A DNA stretch of 64,000 nucleotides. Origin: Golubevia sp. BC0850 (Eukaryota > Basidiomycota > Exobasidiomycetes > Golubeviales > Golubeviaceae). A program made the translations under genes and the position numbers. The notes below the pieces were generated by a model. That model saw only the letters and a program-made list of their open reading frames with translations, ran no database searches and was not told where the DNA came from. Shown here piece by piece: positions 11,661 to 23,198 of the stretch (its first letter is position 1; the number at the start of each line of letters is the position of its first letter). The stretch is taken from contig JAAVVG010000020.1 in NCBI GenBank assembly GCA_012976225.1, positions 62,001 through 126,000 on the forward strand. The letters are read 5' to 3'.

Positions 11661-12565
11661 TTAGAAACGGAGGGCCCTCTTGTCTGTGCGATTTTTGTTC
11701 GACTCTGGTGCTCTCTCATCTCTGCCTAATTGACTGCTGACTGGGCAACATTGAAACGTTTGGACTTTCAACTCCATCAGTACGCGAATGATTTATCAGA
11801 CTGTCAATAGAGAAAAAAGGGGGGGGGGCGAGTAGTCAATTCAAACTGGATTCATCATTCACTCCCTCTCCAAACAACGAAGAGGCGCTTTAATGCAAGT
11901 GCTTCTTGGAGAATCTAATGGAATCCGCTCTCTACAAGTATTAAGGAATCACATTCAAAGGATCTGCATATCTCTTCAGCAGGGAAGGGGCTCATCAACG
12001 TTTGTTGGTGGCGCGTTGTCCTCTCGAGCTCTCATGAAAGAAGGGTGCATTAAGTCATCTGGTACCCTGTAGCTGATCGTAATACATTCAATATTACCGG
12101 AGAACCAGATGGTAGGCTTCCGGAATGCTATAGCGCAGAGCGAAAGTCTGTTGGACCAAAAGCTTGGTCGACTTCATTTGCACACAGTATTCTCTTTTTT
12201 GTCCCCTGAGTCCACCCCTGCAATTCGAGTTGGTTTCACTCTGTAGATCTAGCCATGTCACAGTAATCAACAAGTCTTTGTCCACAATCTGGAATCCTTC
12301 ATCTTTAATTGGGCTTCACAGCCGGTCGCACACAATCTCAAGCTGCTTGGTTCTTTTCTCCCAAAGTGTCTAAGCCAAAGCGATTTCCTGATATCTATTT
12401 GTCCATTTCCTCGAAAAGTAGGTCTGGGTCGCTCTTACTTTTTCCTTTAAGAGTGTTGCGGACGTTGTAGACCACTAGTCTCCACGAAACCTCTTCTCAT
12501 CACCACCACTTCCGATCCACAACTCACTCAATCACTACTTCAACCTCTTCAGTCTGGCCATCAAG
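11661..12565. promoter_or_regulatory. Intergenic promoter region with short poly-G run
   Basis: About 0.9 kb upstream of the Zn2Cys6 gene. It holds a run of nine or ten G near 11819-11828. The small open frames at 12094-12285 and 12164-12373 oppose each other and show no family features. I read the stretch as the promoter and long 5' leader. Confidence 0.4.
11692..11696 (+). terminator. T5 run, candidate pol III terminator
   Basis: A run of five T residues lies shortly downstream of the tRNA-Leu-like locus, the usual RNA polymerase III stop signal. Confidence 0.45.
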
Positions 12566-15500
12566 ATGGCAGACTCTTCCACTCGTTCAAATAAGAGGGC
12601 AAGAGTGAAGAGAGCTTGCGATCGATGCTTCAGGTGAGTGACCTCATAGGAAAGGATGGAGGAAGAGAAGATTGCCAATCGGCATCAGGCTAGAATCCTC
12701 TGGGTACCACTGGTAGAATCGAATCTGTGAGGAAGTCTCAATACAAAGCAATGGCAACATTGGTATGGCTTCCATGCTGCTAGAACAGGCCATTAGGATC
12801 TACTTCCACCTTCACCTTCTTACCCCAACTTTCTGGCACCCCATCTTCACCACTTTCCTCAGCTCAAAAGACAAGTGCGATGGAAATTCACCATGTAGTA
12901 TGTGCCTCAAGACCAAGTCGCACTGCACCTTCGATCGACCTCAGCAGCGTCGAGGACCTCAGGCCGGAATGAGAGGCAAGTTCGAAGCAAAGATCGAGAG
13001 CTTGGAGAGCATGCTAGGCTTCATGCTCGATCACTTTGGAAGCGAAGTTTACCAGAAATTGCTGCCTAGGTTGGATCTCACAGGTCGAATCAAGGCGGAT
13101 CAGGCGAAGGCATCGCAGACGGAGGAGGACCAACCCAGTTCACCGGAAGAGGGGGAAGAAAAGGAAGCAGTCGATGCATCCAACGACATCTACCCAGCTT
13201 CCAAATCCAAAGCCCAGCTGGCTTCTTCCTGGAGATCATCAGACTTTGCAAAGAAGATTGCACCAGGATTGAAGCTGGAACTAGGAGACGAAGATGAAAA
13301 GGAGGAGGGTGGAGACAAGAAGAAAGCAGCTGCCAAACCTTCCAAACCTGTCAAAGCTGCAAGTGGTGCTGCTGGTGGAGGATCTCAAGGAGGGAACTCG
13401 AAAGGGAAAGATAGGACAAGGACCGAGTCTGTCGCTTCTTCCTCTTTCAGTCTGGGAGATCAGTCGCAGAAAGACGAAGGCAACACTCAGATGGGCCCAC
13501 CCTCCTTCAGCATGGCTACTGGATTTGCAAAACCTCAGCCGCCTTCTCACGAGATCTACTCTGGCTCATCATCAGCAGTGGCCAGCGCCTCAAGTCCTCT
13601 TCGAATTTGGGAAAAGCCTTCACTCCATCAAGCTCCGGGTTCCTCCTACTCTCCATCAAACGCTGGACATCCCTACGCTTCTACCTCTCGCCAGTATCTA
13701 ACTCCTGCCAAAGCTAGAACTCACATCAACAACCAGCTTCTAGAACACATGATCACGCTACCCAAGGAGCTAGAAGACGAAATGGACAACCTGCTCTCCG
13801 CCTTCTTCCAGCACTATCACATCTCGACTCCTTTCGTAGATAGGGCAGCGCTACTGAAGTGGTCCAGCTCGATGCACGGAAACAAACGCTTCTCTCACTC
13901 TGTGACGGCTGGAGAGCCTACCGGAACTCTCGCTCTGGTGCTTTCCATCTGCAGTCTCAGCGCTGCTCGTTCTGCTGATGCCAACACTCGTTCTGCTGAT
14001 CCCAACAAGGTCGGAGAAGCAGAGAAAGTAGAAAGACTCAGGCTAACCGCTCTCTCCGAGGACTGCCACGCAAGAGCAAGAGGTCTCTTCTTCTGCTCAG
14101 AGAATGGATCAGTTCTCAACACCGGATCCGCTCACGCATCTCCCGGAGGAAGAGCTGATGGAGCTGGAGATTTCGAAGCCATTCAGTGTATGCTCATTCT
14201 AGCCATCGTGGATATCATTCAAAATCGCTCGACTAGAGCTTGGATCGGGCTCGGAATGGCCATTCGTTTAGCTCAAGACATGGGAATCGACAAGGAGGAA
14301 CGATCGGTGGTGGAGACTCCAGGATCTTCCAGAGCAGCTACTCCTAGACCTTCAAGTGCAAACCAAGGAGCCGGCTCTCCCGGAACTGGAACCTTAGACC
14401 TCAACATGACAGATGGAGCTGGAGATCGACAATCAAGCTTTCAACACCAACCCTCTCCTCTATCCAATCACGCCAACACCTCAAATCAGAACCAAATCAA
14501 TCGTACAGCCGCTCAAAATCGAACCAAAGCTCAAGCAGATCAAATTCGACGCTTGACTTGGTGGACTCTCTTCACGTACGACTCCTTCCTCTCTTCGGCT
14601 CTTGGTAGACCTACCGCTCTACGTCGTTCTGAGTTCCAGACTTTGCTTCCAGATCCAGATTCTAGCGACGAAGAATGGGCTCTCTGTACAGCTCACTCCC
14701 CTTGCGCTCTCCGACCTGGAGAGAGTCAAGAACTGGTGGTGAGTATTATTTCGAACCTTCGGTCTCGATGCTCGCCCTCTAATTTCTAATCTGCTGTCAA
14801 ATCTCTTCCGTTGTCTACTCTTCACCTCAGATCGGTCCGAAAGGAATCGGGAAGACGGTCAAGGCCAGGATGATTTCGACCTTCGTCGCACAAGTTGGTC
14901 TCTCTGAAATTCTTTCAGAGCTCAGCAGCATCGTCCAAGCCAAAGTTCAGCCGAAAGTAGGCGAGAGTACTGTCGCTCAGCTTCACACTATCATGGCACG
15001 ACTTCACGACTGGAAGAATCTTCTCCCAGCTCATCTTCAAGACGCCATCGTGGCAAGCGACACTCCCACTTCTCTCGCTGGACCGAACCTTCCAACGTCG
15101 TCGGCTCCTCCCAACGTCTGGTCTTTAGCGCTTCACTATCACTTCACCTTCATCATCGCTCAGAGAGCTCTTATGGGTGCTAGCTTTAGGGAAAGAGCTA
15201 CTGCTTTGGCTCCTCAATCCATGGATCCTTTGGTCGACAGCACTTCCATTGCGTCTCTCTGGGATACCTCATCCGTGAAGTCACGCAGAGGAGACAGCAG
15301 CAACAGTCAATCCTCGGGCAGAGTCTCTTCGATTGGGAAATCCGATTTCACTTCTGAACACGCTCTACCTCGTCTTCTGGCTCGCTACGTATCAGCCTTC
15401 GGACCTGCTTCGCTACCCCCTACCGCTGCTTTCTACGCTTTGGCCTCAGCCCATGCCTTACGCCATTCGAGCGCTTCTCCCGAAGCTCAGAATGCAGAAG

Positions 15501-16769
15501 GAGTCGCAGAGTCTCAGAAAGCCTGGGATTCTTTGGCCTGGGCTGTCAGCTCATCTGTAGCGTGGCATCCAGGTTTGAGACAAGTAGCTCAGATTCTTCC
15601 AATCTTCAGCAGAGCTGCTGCTGCAAGTTCAAAGGCTTTCGCAAGAATCAATTCCCAAAGTCCCAATCTAAATCCCAACTCGGCACTCTTCAACTTCAAC
15701 CCCAACCACCCTAGTCCCACCTCCAACGGATTCAACATTTTCAATCAACCCGATCTTCTTCCCTACTCGATGGATTCGACCTCTGATGAAATGAATGGGG
15801 TTGGAGGTGACGCTCTTGCGTATGCCCTTGGATTACCTCAAACTCGAGGGACACCTTCGTCTAACCAGCAGTTCAACTTTCAAGGAGCTTCTCCTCTTCA
15901 AAATGTCAACTACTCTGCTAACGGAGGTTTGACTCCTTTCTTCGGAGGTTCTCAAACTGGAACTCCTGTGAGATCGGAGGAGGGGGATCCTCTTGGGAAG
16001 ATCTTCGACATGGGAGCTCTGACAGCGTGAGTATAGAATACTGCTTTTGCAACCGGCACAAACTCAACTTCATCCTTCTCGCCTTCGCTAATCTCTTCTC
16101 TTCTCTTTCCACTCTTCCAGCGACGACCAAGCAAGCGTCTTGCATCAGTTGGGTCTCCAACCTGAATCTGGTGAATCTAGACGTGGCTCATTCGCCAACC
16201 TTCTCCCATCCTCTTCTTTCGAAACTCAACCAATCGAAGGAGCTCAAAGGCTGGATCTCTCATGGGCCGAACAAGCCACTGCCTGGGAGCCTCAACCTCA
16301 ACCACAGACAAATTCAAATCAAAACCACTATCCCATACCTGGTTTGACTCCAGGATCGAGCCATGGCGGAGATCACAGTGGTTTCTCAGCTCCAATGTGG
16401 AATCCGACAGAAGCTGGGATGAATCCGTCGACACCGAGCATGCAATCGCGTTCTCAGAGACCTGGTCCTCCTCATCATCACATTTCTCCTCATCACCAAC
16501 ATCAAGCGCATCAACATCAAATGCAAATACAAGTGCCACCTCAAATGCAACACTCAAACGCTCATTCTAACCCGAACTCTCATCTTATGGATGCAGCTCA
16601 TCAACACCAATCGAGTTCTGCTCGAAGTTTGGTCCCCAACTCGATGGACCCAAACCAGGCACTAGGAGCTTACGATTTAGACATGGACGAGTTCGGAGAT
16701 GTGGGAGATCTGCTCGACAAATGGGCTCATCGTGGAAGCAAAGTTGATGCTTTTTCTCAAAACATTTGA
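12566..16769 (+). CDS. Zn2Cys6 transcription factor with fungal-specific TF domain
   Basis: Nuclear DNA-binding regulator, target unknown. Exons are 12566-12633, 12863-14738, 14831-16026 and 16121-16769 (1262 aa). The first intron (229 bp) lies inside the zinc cluster. Splicing gives CDRCFSSKDKCDGNSPCSMC and then a sixth Cys in KTKSHC, an exact Cys-X2-Cys-X6-Cys-X5-Cys-X2-Cys-X6-Cys cluster; this fixes the splice junction. A short coiled segment follows (FEAKIESLESMLGFML), as in dimerising Gal4-type factors. The middle homology region spans roughly residues 315-650: ELEDEMDNLLSAFFQHYHI, FEAIQCMLILAIVDIIQ, AWIGLGMAIRLAQDMG and RLTWWTLFTYDSFLSSALG. The last exon encodes a His/Gln/Asn-rich tail typical of activation regions. 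It may act on the neighbouring dehydrogenase gene, by position only. Confidence 0.85.
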
Positions 16770-17122
16770 TGTCTCCCCCTCTTTTTCCCACCGCCGATTC
16801 TCTCTTTCGCACACGCATATCCTCTGTTGAATCCTCGCCTTTCTTTACATTTGATGCTTCAACCCTTTCCTCTAATACCCTTCTCAGCCTCTCTCGCATC
16901 CAAAAACCACTCGCTCAAGTTTTCGTTCAAATTGCATTTTACATTCGCACTCCCTATTCTCTTTTTCTCTTCTCTTGTAACACTAGCTCCCCTTCGCTCG
17001 TCTTCCCAATCAGCAATTTTTTTTTCTGATGTGTTTTGTTTGAAAAAGCAGGTGAAAGATGAATTCCTGAGAGAAAGAAAAAACGAAGGCTCAGGTATCT
17101 AAGATTACAACGGAGAATATCA
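16770..17122. other. Convergent 3' flank
   Basis: Pyrimidine-rich 3' region between the zinc-cluster gene and the sulfhydryl oxidase gene, with a T9 run near 17018. No gene was seen. Confidence 0.5.
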
Positions 17123-18347
17123 TCACCTCCCAGCAGCCTGGCATTGACGAGAGCCCCTCTTCTGAAGTCCAGAAACATGAATCAGAAAGGATTCTGAATC
17201 TCTCTTGATTGGCAAAGGAGGTGGAACCCAATTATTGGCATTCAAAGCTTCCATTGATTGAGTAGTTCCAGCAGTACTAGAAGATGAAGTTTCAACCTCA
17301 GCCTCAGTCCCCGCAAACGTCTGAATAACCGAAGGAATTGGAATATTAACAGGTCCCATCGTAGTTGTCGAACCCGAAACCGATTCATCTCCACAACCAC
17401 AATCATAATTTGCATCTAATTTATCACAAGGGAATTTAGGTTTCTTTAACCTTTCATTGACTTTGTTATGAGCTGCACATAACCAAAGACTAGCAACTTT
17501 CCGACTTGAGGTTTGAGGAGGCATTTCTTTTAGAAGAGCTTGGAAATGAGAGGCACATTCACCGCAGGGATAGAGGAGAGAGAAAGTGTGGAAGAAGGTG
17601 GAAAGAGTCTCTCTTTCGGAGGGAGTTGGATGTTCAGGGTATCTTAATGTCATGGTGTGGAGGAATTTCCAGGTCGCTCGACCTAGTTCGGCTCTGGGAG
17701 GAGAGAAGAAGGGGAACAGAGAGAAGACAGAGATGGACACTCTGATTCAATGATCTAGTCTGATGCTCACGGGCTGCAAGACATTGGAATGCCTATCTAA
17801 CGTACTATTCCATATCTTTGAGATTGAAGAAAGGAAGGAGCTCCCAGCAATTCCGACAGAGCTCAAGTTCTCCAGTCACGCCTACTCACTTGGCAGTTTC
17901 ATTCTTCATCTTTCCCATGATAGCCCCTTCGGTTCCACCTGTCAGTATGGTACTACTTCCACCTTTTACAGCTTGCACGAACTGATCTGCAGCCTGCTGT
18001 TTCTCCTTTGAAAGCTCCTCTTTAGACAAATCGATTGCACCAGATTTGAAATTGTTCCAATAATCTTCTGCTTTGTGTAAAGGGTTCATGAATGAATCTG
18101 GGAACTTCCAAGATTGAGGTACATTGGAATTCGGATTCAGATTTGGATCGGATTGAAAACCGTTTCCTTGATTGAGTTGAGGAGATTCATCTCCTGCTTG
18201 CTTATCATTTGAAAGTAAAGATCCTGGCGCGTAAAGATGACCTGAATCTAGAATCGGAGCTGAAGATGAATTTGAGAGGTAAAGTAGAGATGGTACTAGA
18301 AGAATCAAAGAGCAGAGTAGGAAAAGTTGAAGAAATCTTGATAACAT
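17123..18347 (-). CDS. ERV2: FAD-linked sulfhydryl oxidase, Erv2/ALR family
   Basis: Erv2-type enzymes make disulfides in the secretory pathway and pass electrons to O2 through FAD. Exons are 18347-17890 and 17693-17123 (196-bp intron, phase 2), giving 342 aa. The first exon starts with a signal anchor (FLQLFLLCSLILLVPSLLYL), which places the enzyme in the ER lumen rather than mitochondria. It ends with IMGKMKNETAK, which splices onto AELGRATWKFLHTM, the usual start of the Erv fold. The catalytic pair is in LLYPCGECASHFQ. The FAD-contact helix CAAHNKVNERLKKPKFPC and the structural CGC follow. Downstream lies a Ser/Thr-rich tail of about 85 residues with one late Cys (SRQCQA) that might serve as a shuttle, though the usual CXXC shuttle is not evident. 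The family is clear; the symbol rests on the signal anchor and the CGEC context. Confidence 0.85.
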
Positions 18348-18675
18348 CCTTGTGGTTGTTGGGGAGGAGATGAGAAGCTAGCTTCATCCTGATCTCGCAC
18401 AGACGCGATATACTAGTACTGTACTGGTAGTATCGCTCGTAGTGAACAAAGGACCAAGAATCAAACGGGCGAGTTACAGGTGTTACAGGGGACGAGAAAG
18501 AATTAAAAATAATACATGGAACGAGAAGGAAAAAAAAAACGCAGTTTAGGGAGTGAATGAGAAGAACGAGGCATGAATGTTGATTACGAGTTGCTGTACT
18601 GTTTGAATTTAAGGATGAAAAATGATGAATAATTCAGAACATTGAAATTAATGTAAAGAAAAAGAATCTGATTTC
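18348..18675. promoter_or_regulatory. Promoter of ERV2 / 3' flank of WD40 gene
   Basis: Tandem minus-strand genes are separated by about 330 bases. The segment is purine/A-rich with a poly-A tract near 18530 and holds no gene. Confidence 0.45.
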
Positions 18676-21600
18676 TCATGCAGCCGGCCCCATCTGAACT
18701 TCCGTCTTTCTAATCCCATCATCGCAAAGCGAGACGATTTGATTACCCTCTTCCGACCAAATCGTATGATGAATCTCCGTCTCTTGGCTAACCAAGATTT
18801 CCAAAGGATCTTTCCTAGCCATTCTCAAATCCCAAAGGCGGACGATTCCTTCGGTCGAAGCATGAGAGTAGAGGTATTTGTAAACCGGATTGAAAGATCC
18901 TTGACCTAAACGTTTTGGTAGAGTAGAAGATCCCCAACCGAAAGAAAGAGCTGGCTTAGAGATTGTCCCTGGTAGAGTAGTGCCTAGTCGAGTGTCCTAA
19001 AGGGTCGGGAAAAGAGAAATTGTCAGTTGAGTGAGAAGGTTTCGAAGGGGAAAGATAGACAAGACCACTCACAAAGCATTTGAATTGATCAAAGTCGATT
19101 CTACTTTGAGCACTCAAGAGTAAATGAGGGCTTGGACATTTCTGTAAAGAAACGACTTTGTCTGAAGTTTCCCAACTTGATCTAATGGCCTGTTTGTCAA
19201 CATCGTACAGAACTATCTTCCCATCCGTTCCAGCAGAAACCAGAGTTGAGCATTTCTTCAAATCAGTAAGAGCTGTAACTCCCGAAGCTTTAGCGGAAGA
19301 GACATGTAGAGCATGAACTCTAGTAGCTTTGTCTGAGCTTTCTCCGTTACTCTTACTCTTAGAATTGAAAGCCCACCTGAAGACTACTCCATCCGATCCA
19401 CCAGTTGCTAGCTCTAAAACTCTTTCCCCACCTTCGATATCTCTTAATTCACCATTTGCAAAAGGCCAAAGCGAAAGGCAAGAGGGCCCAAAAGTATGAG
19501 GCTTTGACTTCAAGTGTCTTATCGGAGAGACTTCCAGTTCATCGGTTGCTAATCTTCTGTTTCCATCTGAATTAGAGTCAGAACTTCTACCTGAAGGTTC
19601 TCTCGCAAAGAGAAGAGTCAGTTGAGGAGGTTGAGCCCCATAATTTGCTTGACATGAACTAGCCACTGCTACTGCTTTGGTTGAAACTCTCAGAACGTCT
19701 TCAACGATAGGAGGATGCGCTTTTGAAATGGTAGATGAATAAATCGAGGTTGGTTTCCCGAAAAACCTTGCTCCAATTTTCGAAGTTGTTGCTATACCAT
19801 CTGGAGATAAGACTAACAGAGAATCGAAGGCTTTAGAATCCTTGCTCTCGAAGCCTCTTGAAGAGATTGGAAGAAGGTGTCTTGGAGAATGAGGAAGAGG
19901 AAGATCTAAGCGACTTGTGAAAGCTGTTTCTCCCATTCCTGTAACTTTCATCTTGGGTTTTGTTGATTGCTTGACTTGACTTAGTTCCGTCGCGTTGCTA
20001 GTAGAGGTAGATGGTGCTGAAAGATTGGATTTACTAGGATTGAAAGCGTTCATGGGCTCCTTGCTTCTATCATTTTTCGAAGGCGGCTTGGAGTAAGCTA
20101 TGATTTCTTCGTCCGAGTCCGAATCCAATATGATCACATCATGAGGTTCAGCATCTACGTCTATCGGTTCTGCTTTGACCACTGGAGTAGAATTTGAGGT
20201 TGAAGCAGCTGACTTTTTAGGCTGAGGTTGAGGCTGAGCAGGTTTGAAGGATTGTGGTTCTGAATTTTTCGACCTAGATCCAACTGAAGCTGGAACAATC
20301 GAGACGAAACTTGGCTTTGAGGAGGCGGGATTTGGTTTCTTTTCGCGTTGAGTTGGACGAGGCGGAACAAATGGTGGAGCTTTGGAAGCTCCTGATCTCC
20401 CACCTGAACTGATTTTGACATGTAAAGTCGAGTTTGAATGAGAAGAAGCAGGAGTTGCAGTATTCACTTGACTCCTTGACGAAGAGGAACTTTCCTTGTG
20501 TTGGGACAGGACCTTTGGGTTTGAATCTGAAGCAGATGAGGAAGAGCTAGGAGTGATAGTTTTGGGCTTTAAAGAGCAAGGCGTAGAGCTGGCGAAAGTT
20601 GGTCGAAGGCTTGACGGATTTGAGTTTGGAGATACTTGTAGAGCTTTGAGCGGGGTCGAAGTTGGGATTGAAATCGGTCGAGTTGGATTCGCTGGAAGCT
20701 GATGGGTTCCAAATTGAGGAGCGTCGAGTTGAGGTACATTGAGTTGATTGGTTGTGAGTTGAGGAGTGTTGAGCTGAGATAAGTTCGACTCCTTCAAACC
20801 AATTTCTTTCTCTTCAGACCTTTCTAAATTACCCCTCCCACTCCCTTCCACTCTCCTTTCCACTTCTTCTGCCAACCCCATTCCAACATCTCCATTGATC
20901 TCACTCTGCGACGAAGCCTCCACTTTATCAGAGACCTTCTCTATTGTTGCTAAGCTCTTAACATTTGACTCCAAGACCGGTCTTGATGAAGGTTCATCTC
21001 CATTCTCCACAACCTGATTCTGATCCTTTTGAGGAGACCAATTAGAAGAAGACTGAGATAACAAAGTCTCTCCAACTCTTCCTCCTCCAAGCTCCCCTAT
21101 AATCTTCGAATCAAAACTGTCTCCAGACTCATGACTTTCAGATCCGACGCTTCCACTTTCTTCTCTTTCTCTTTCCATTTCTCTTCCTCTCCTGAATAGC
21201 ATTTCCTCATCTTTGTTGAAGTCTACAAAATTTTCAACTTCTCTTTCTTTATCTTTTCCATTCCCGTTCCCATTCCCATTCACCGAACTCTTGCCACTTG
21301 ACTCAGAGGTGACTTCTGATTGAGTAGAATTTTGAGGTTGAGGTAAATCGGGTTCCGGAGTCTTGACCTTCTTCCTCTTAGGACTTTCAGTCTCTTCTCT
21401 GTTACGTTTGAGATTCGTCTCCTTCCGTTCTTCAGCTTGAATCCCACCTAATCGAGCTTTACGATTAGAATTGAGAGTGACGGAATTAGAAGTACCAATC
21501 ATTCCCAAAGAGAAAGCTTCAACTTCACTTTCTTCACTCTCGATTTCTGTGATCGAACTTCCATGTCCCTCCTCATTTGGATCTTGTTCTTGAACTGAAG

Positions 21601-22997
21601 TTTTGGAATTCGATTTCCCAGGAGAAGAGAAAGAAGCAGAAGAAGCTATAAATTCAACAGAGGAAGTTAAAGTCAAAGATGGAGAACGGCTTTGGATTCT
21701 ACGATCTTGATTTGAAAGTTCACCTTGCTGAGAAGTTGAGCTGGTCCTATAATCTAGACTTTGATTGATGATGTTATTTGGGTTTGAAACTGAATGTGAA
21801 TTTGAAGTTGAAGCATTTGAATTCGAAGCATTTGAAGTCAAAGAACCGTTGAATCCAGAATCCCCCAAACCTTTGCCGAGAGACCAAACTTTAGCTTCGG
21901 CTTTCCTTTCCTTCTTAGATCCAGGTGAATCGACCACATGGATTTGTTGGTTCTTAGATTTAAATTTCTTCTTCCCTTGCTTCTTACTTGCAAATGAGGG
22001 TTGATTTGATTTCAGATTCCTAGAAGTTCCATTTGAATTCAGAGCATTACCAGAGCTTGGAGATTCAAAACTAAGACCATTACCATTTCCAACTTCTCTC
22101 CCCTTTGCCTTTGCCTTTGCTTTTTCCTTTTCAGTATTAAGATTCACATTCACAGTAGAAGGAGGTCTCATCCTATCAACATTCGCCACCGAACCAGATG
22201 TTGGGTTTGAAACCGAATTAGGAATTGAAATCGAAGTTTGAATAATTGGAGGTTGAGAAATCAAAGTTCTGTAATGAGGGTTGGTTTTCATTTCATTGGG
22301 TTGTTGATCTTCAGTTCTTGTGGGAGGAGGAGGAGGAGGCCGGGCAGGTCTGGGTCCAGGAGGCCGAGCAGTCCAACTTTGATTTGAAGTTGGAAACTGG
22401 TTTCCATGAGAGGAATCATAAGCTAGGGACATCAGGTAATAGAGAGGGAGAGGAAGAGAGGGGGCCGTTGGTGGAGAGATTCAAGCATGGGATGCTGTTC
22501 TCTGGAGGCTCCCATTTTAAGCATGATCCTCAGATCGTTGCACCTTAATACCAAGTTCTAGCCTTAGAAACAACATTTGAAGGAAGGAGAAATAGACTCC
22601 GCTTTCTAATTGACTCACCTCTGCCTTTGCCTTTATCTGTCATGGATCCTACTCCTACTCCCTCTCCCCTACCTCTTCCAACTCCCACTTCACTCCCACT
22701 TCTTCCTGCCTGAGCGGCTGGTCTAATATATCCTTTCCCAAAGTTATGTGCATGGGAGAAGGAAGTTGCTGGATTTCTTGGACCAACTGGGATTGGGTGG
22801 TTGTTTGAGGATTGATTGAAAGATTGAGCTAAAAAGCTTGGATTCAGATTCCAAGCTGATCCGACAGAGGTTTGATGATATGAATTGGAATTGGAATTGG
22901 ATGATGAACTTGAATTGGAAGTTGCAGGTTGAGGTCGAGGAGTATGACGAGGTGGTGGATTGAATGACTTACTACTCCCATCAGAATTGGAGTTCAT
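18676..22997 (-). CDS. Large disordered protein with C-terminal WD40 repeats and a SIM
   Basis: Not a family I can name. Exons are 22997-22619, 22422-19073 and 18996-18676 (1349 aa), with phases 1 and 0 consistent. The first ~940 residues are low-complexity (Ser/Asn/Pro), with a proline run (RPARPPPPPPTR), a nuclear signal (SPKRKKVKTPE) and, near residue 888, the stretch DVIILDSDSDEE. That stretch is a hydrophobic core followed by acids and serines, typical of a SUMO-interacting motif. The C-terminal ~400 residues are beta-propeller-like: VLELATGGSDGVVFRWAF, STLVSAGTDGKIVLYDVD, and in the last exon YLYSHASTEGIVRLWDLRMA. The last exon is needed to complete the propeller. The nuclear signal and SIM suggest a chromatin or repair scaffold. 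The gene shares a ~200-bp promoter with TDP1, which makes a functional link possible but unproven. Confidence 0.7.
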
Positions 22998-23198
22998 TGC
23001 CTCTGTCTCCTTCTCCTTCTCCTTTCCTTTGACTCTGAGAACTAATCTGATCTCTAAATTAGTAATTGAAATTGATTGCGTGTTGACTCATTGCTGATGC
23101 GGCTGATGCGGCTGATGCGGTTCATGTTGGAAAGCTGTACATACATGGCTTCTCACTTCTCTTTCCTTGTTACCTTGAACGTTGACTCCTCACACAAG
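22998..23198. promoter_or_regulatory. Bidirectional promoter between WD40 gene and TDP1
   Basis: About 200 bases separate the two proposed start codons, which face away from each other. The interval includes three tandem copies of a 9-mer (GATGCGGCT) at about 23096-23122 that supply upstream ATG codons in frame with TDP1. Confidence 0.55.

Noticed and set aside
12094-12373. Opposing small ORFs before the zinc-cluster gene
   Set aside because: They overlap on opposite strands with no coding features; most likely leader sequence.
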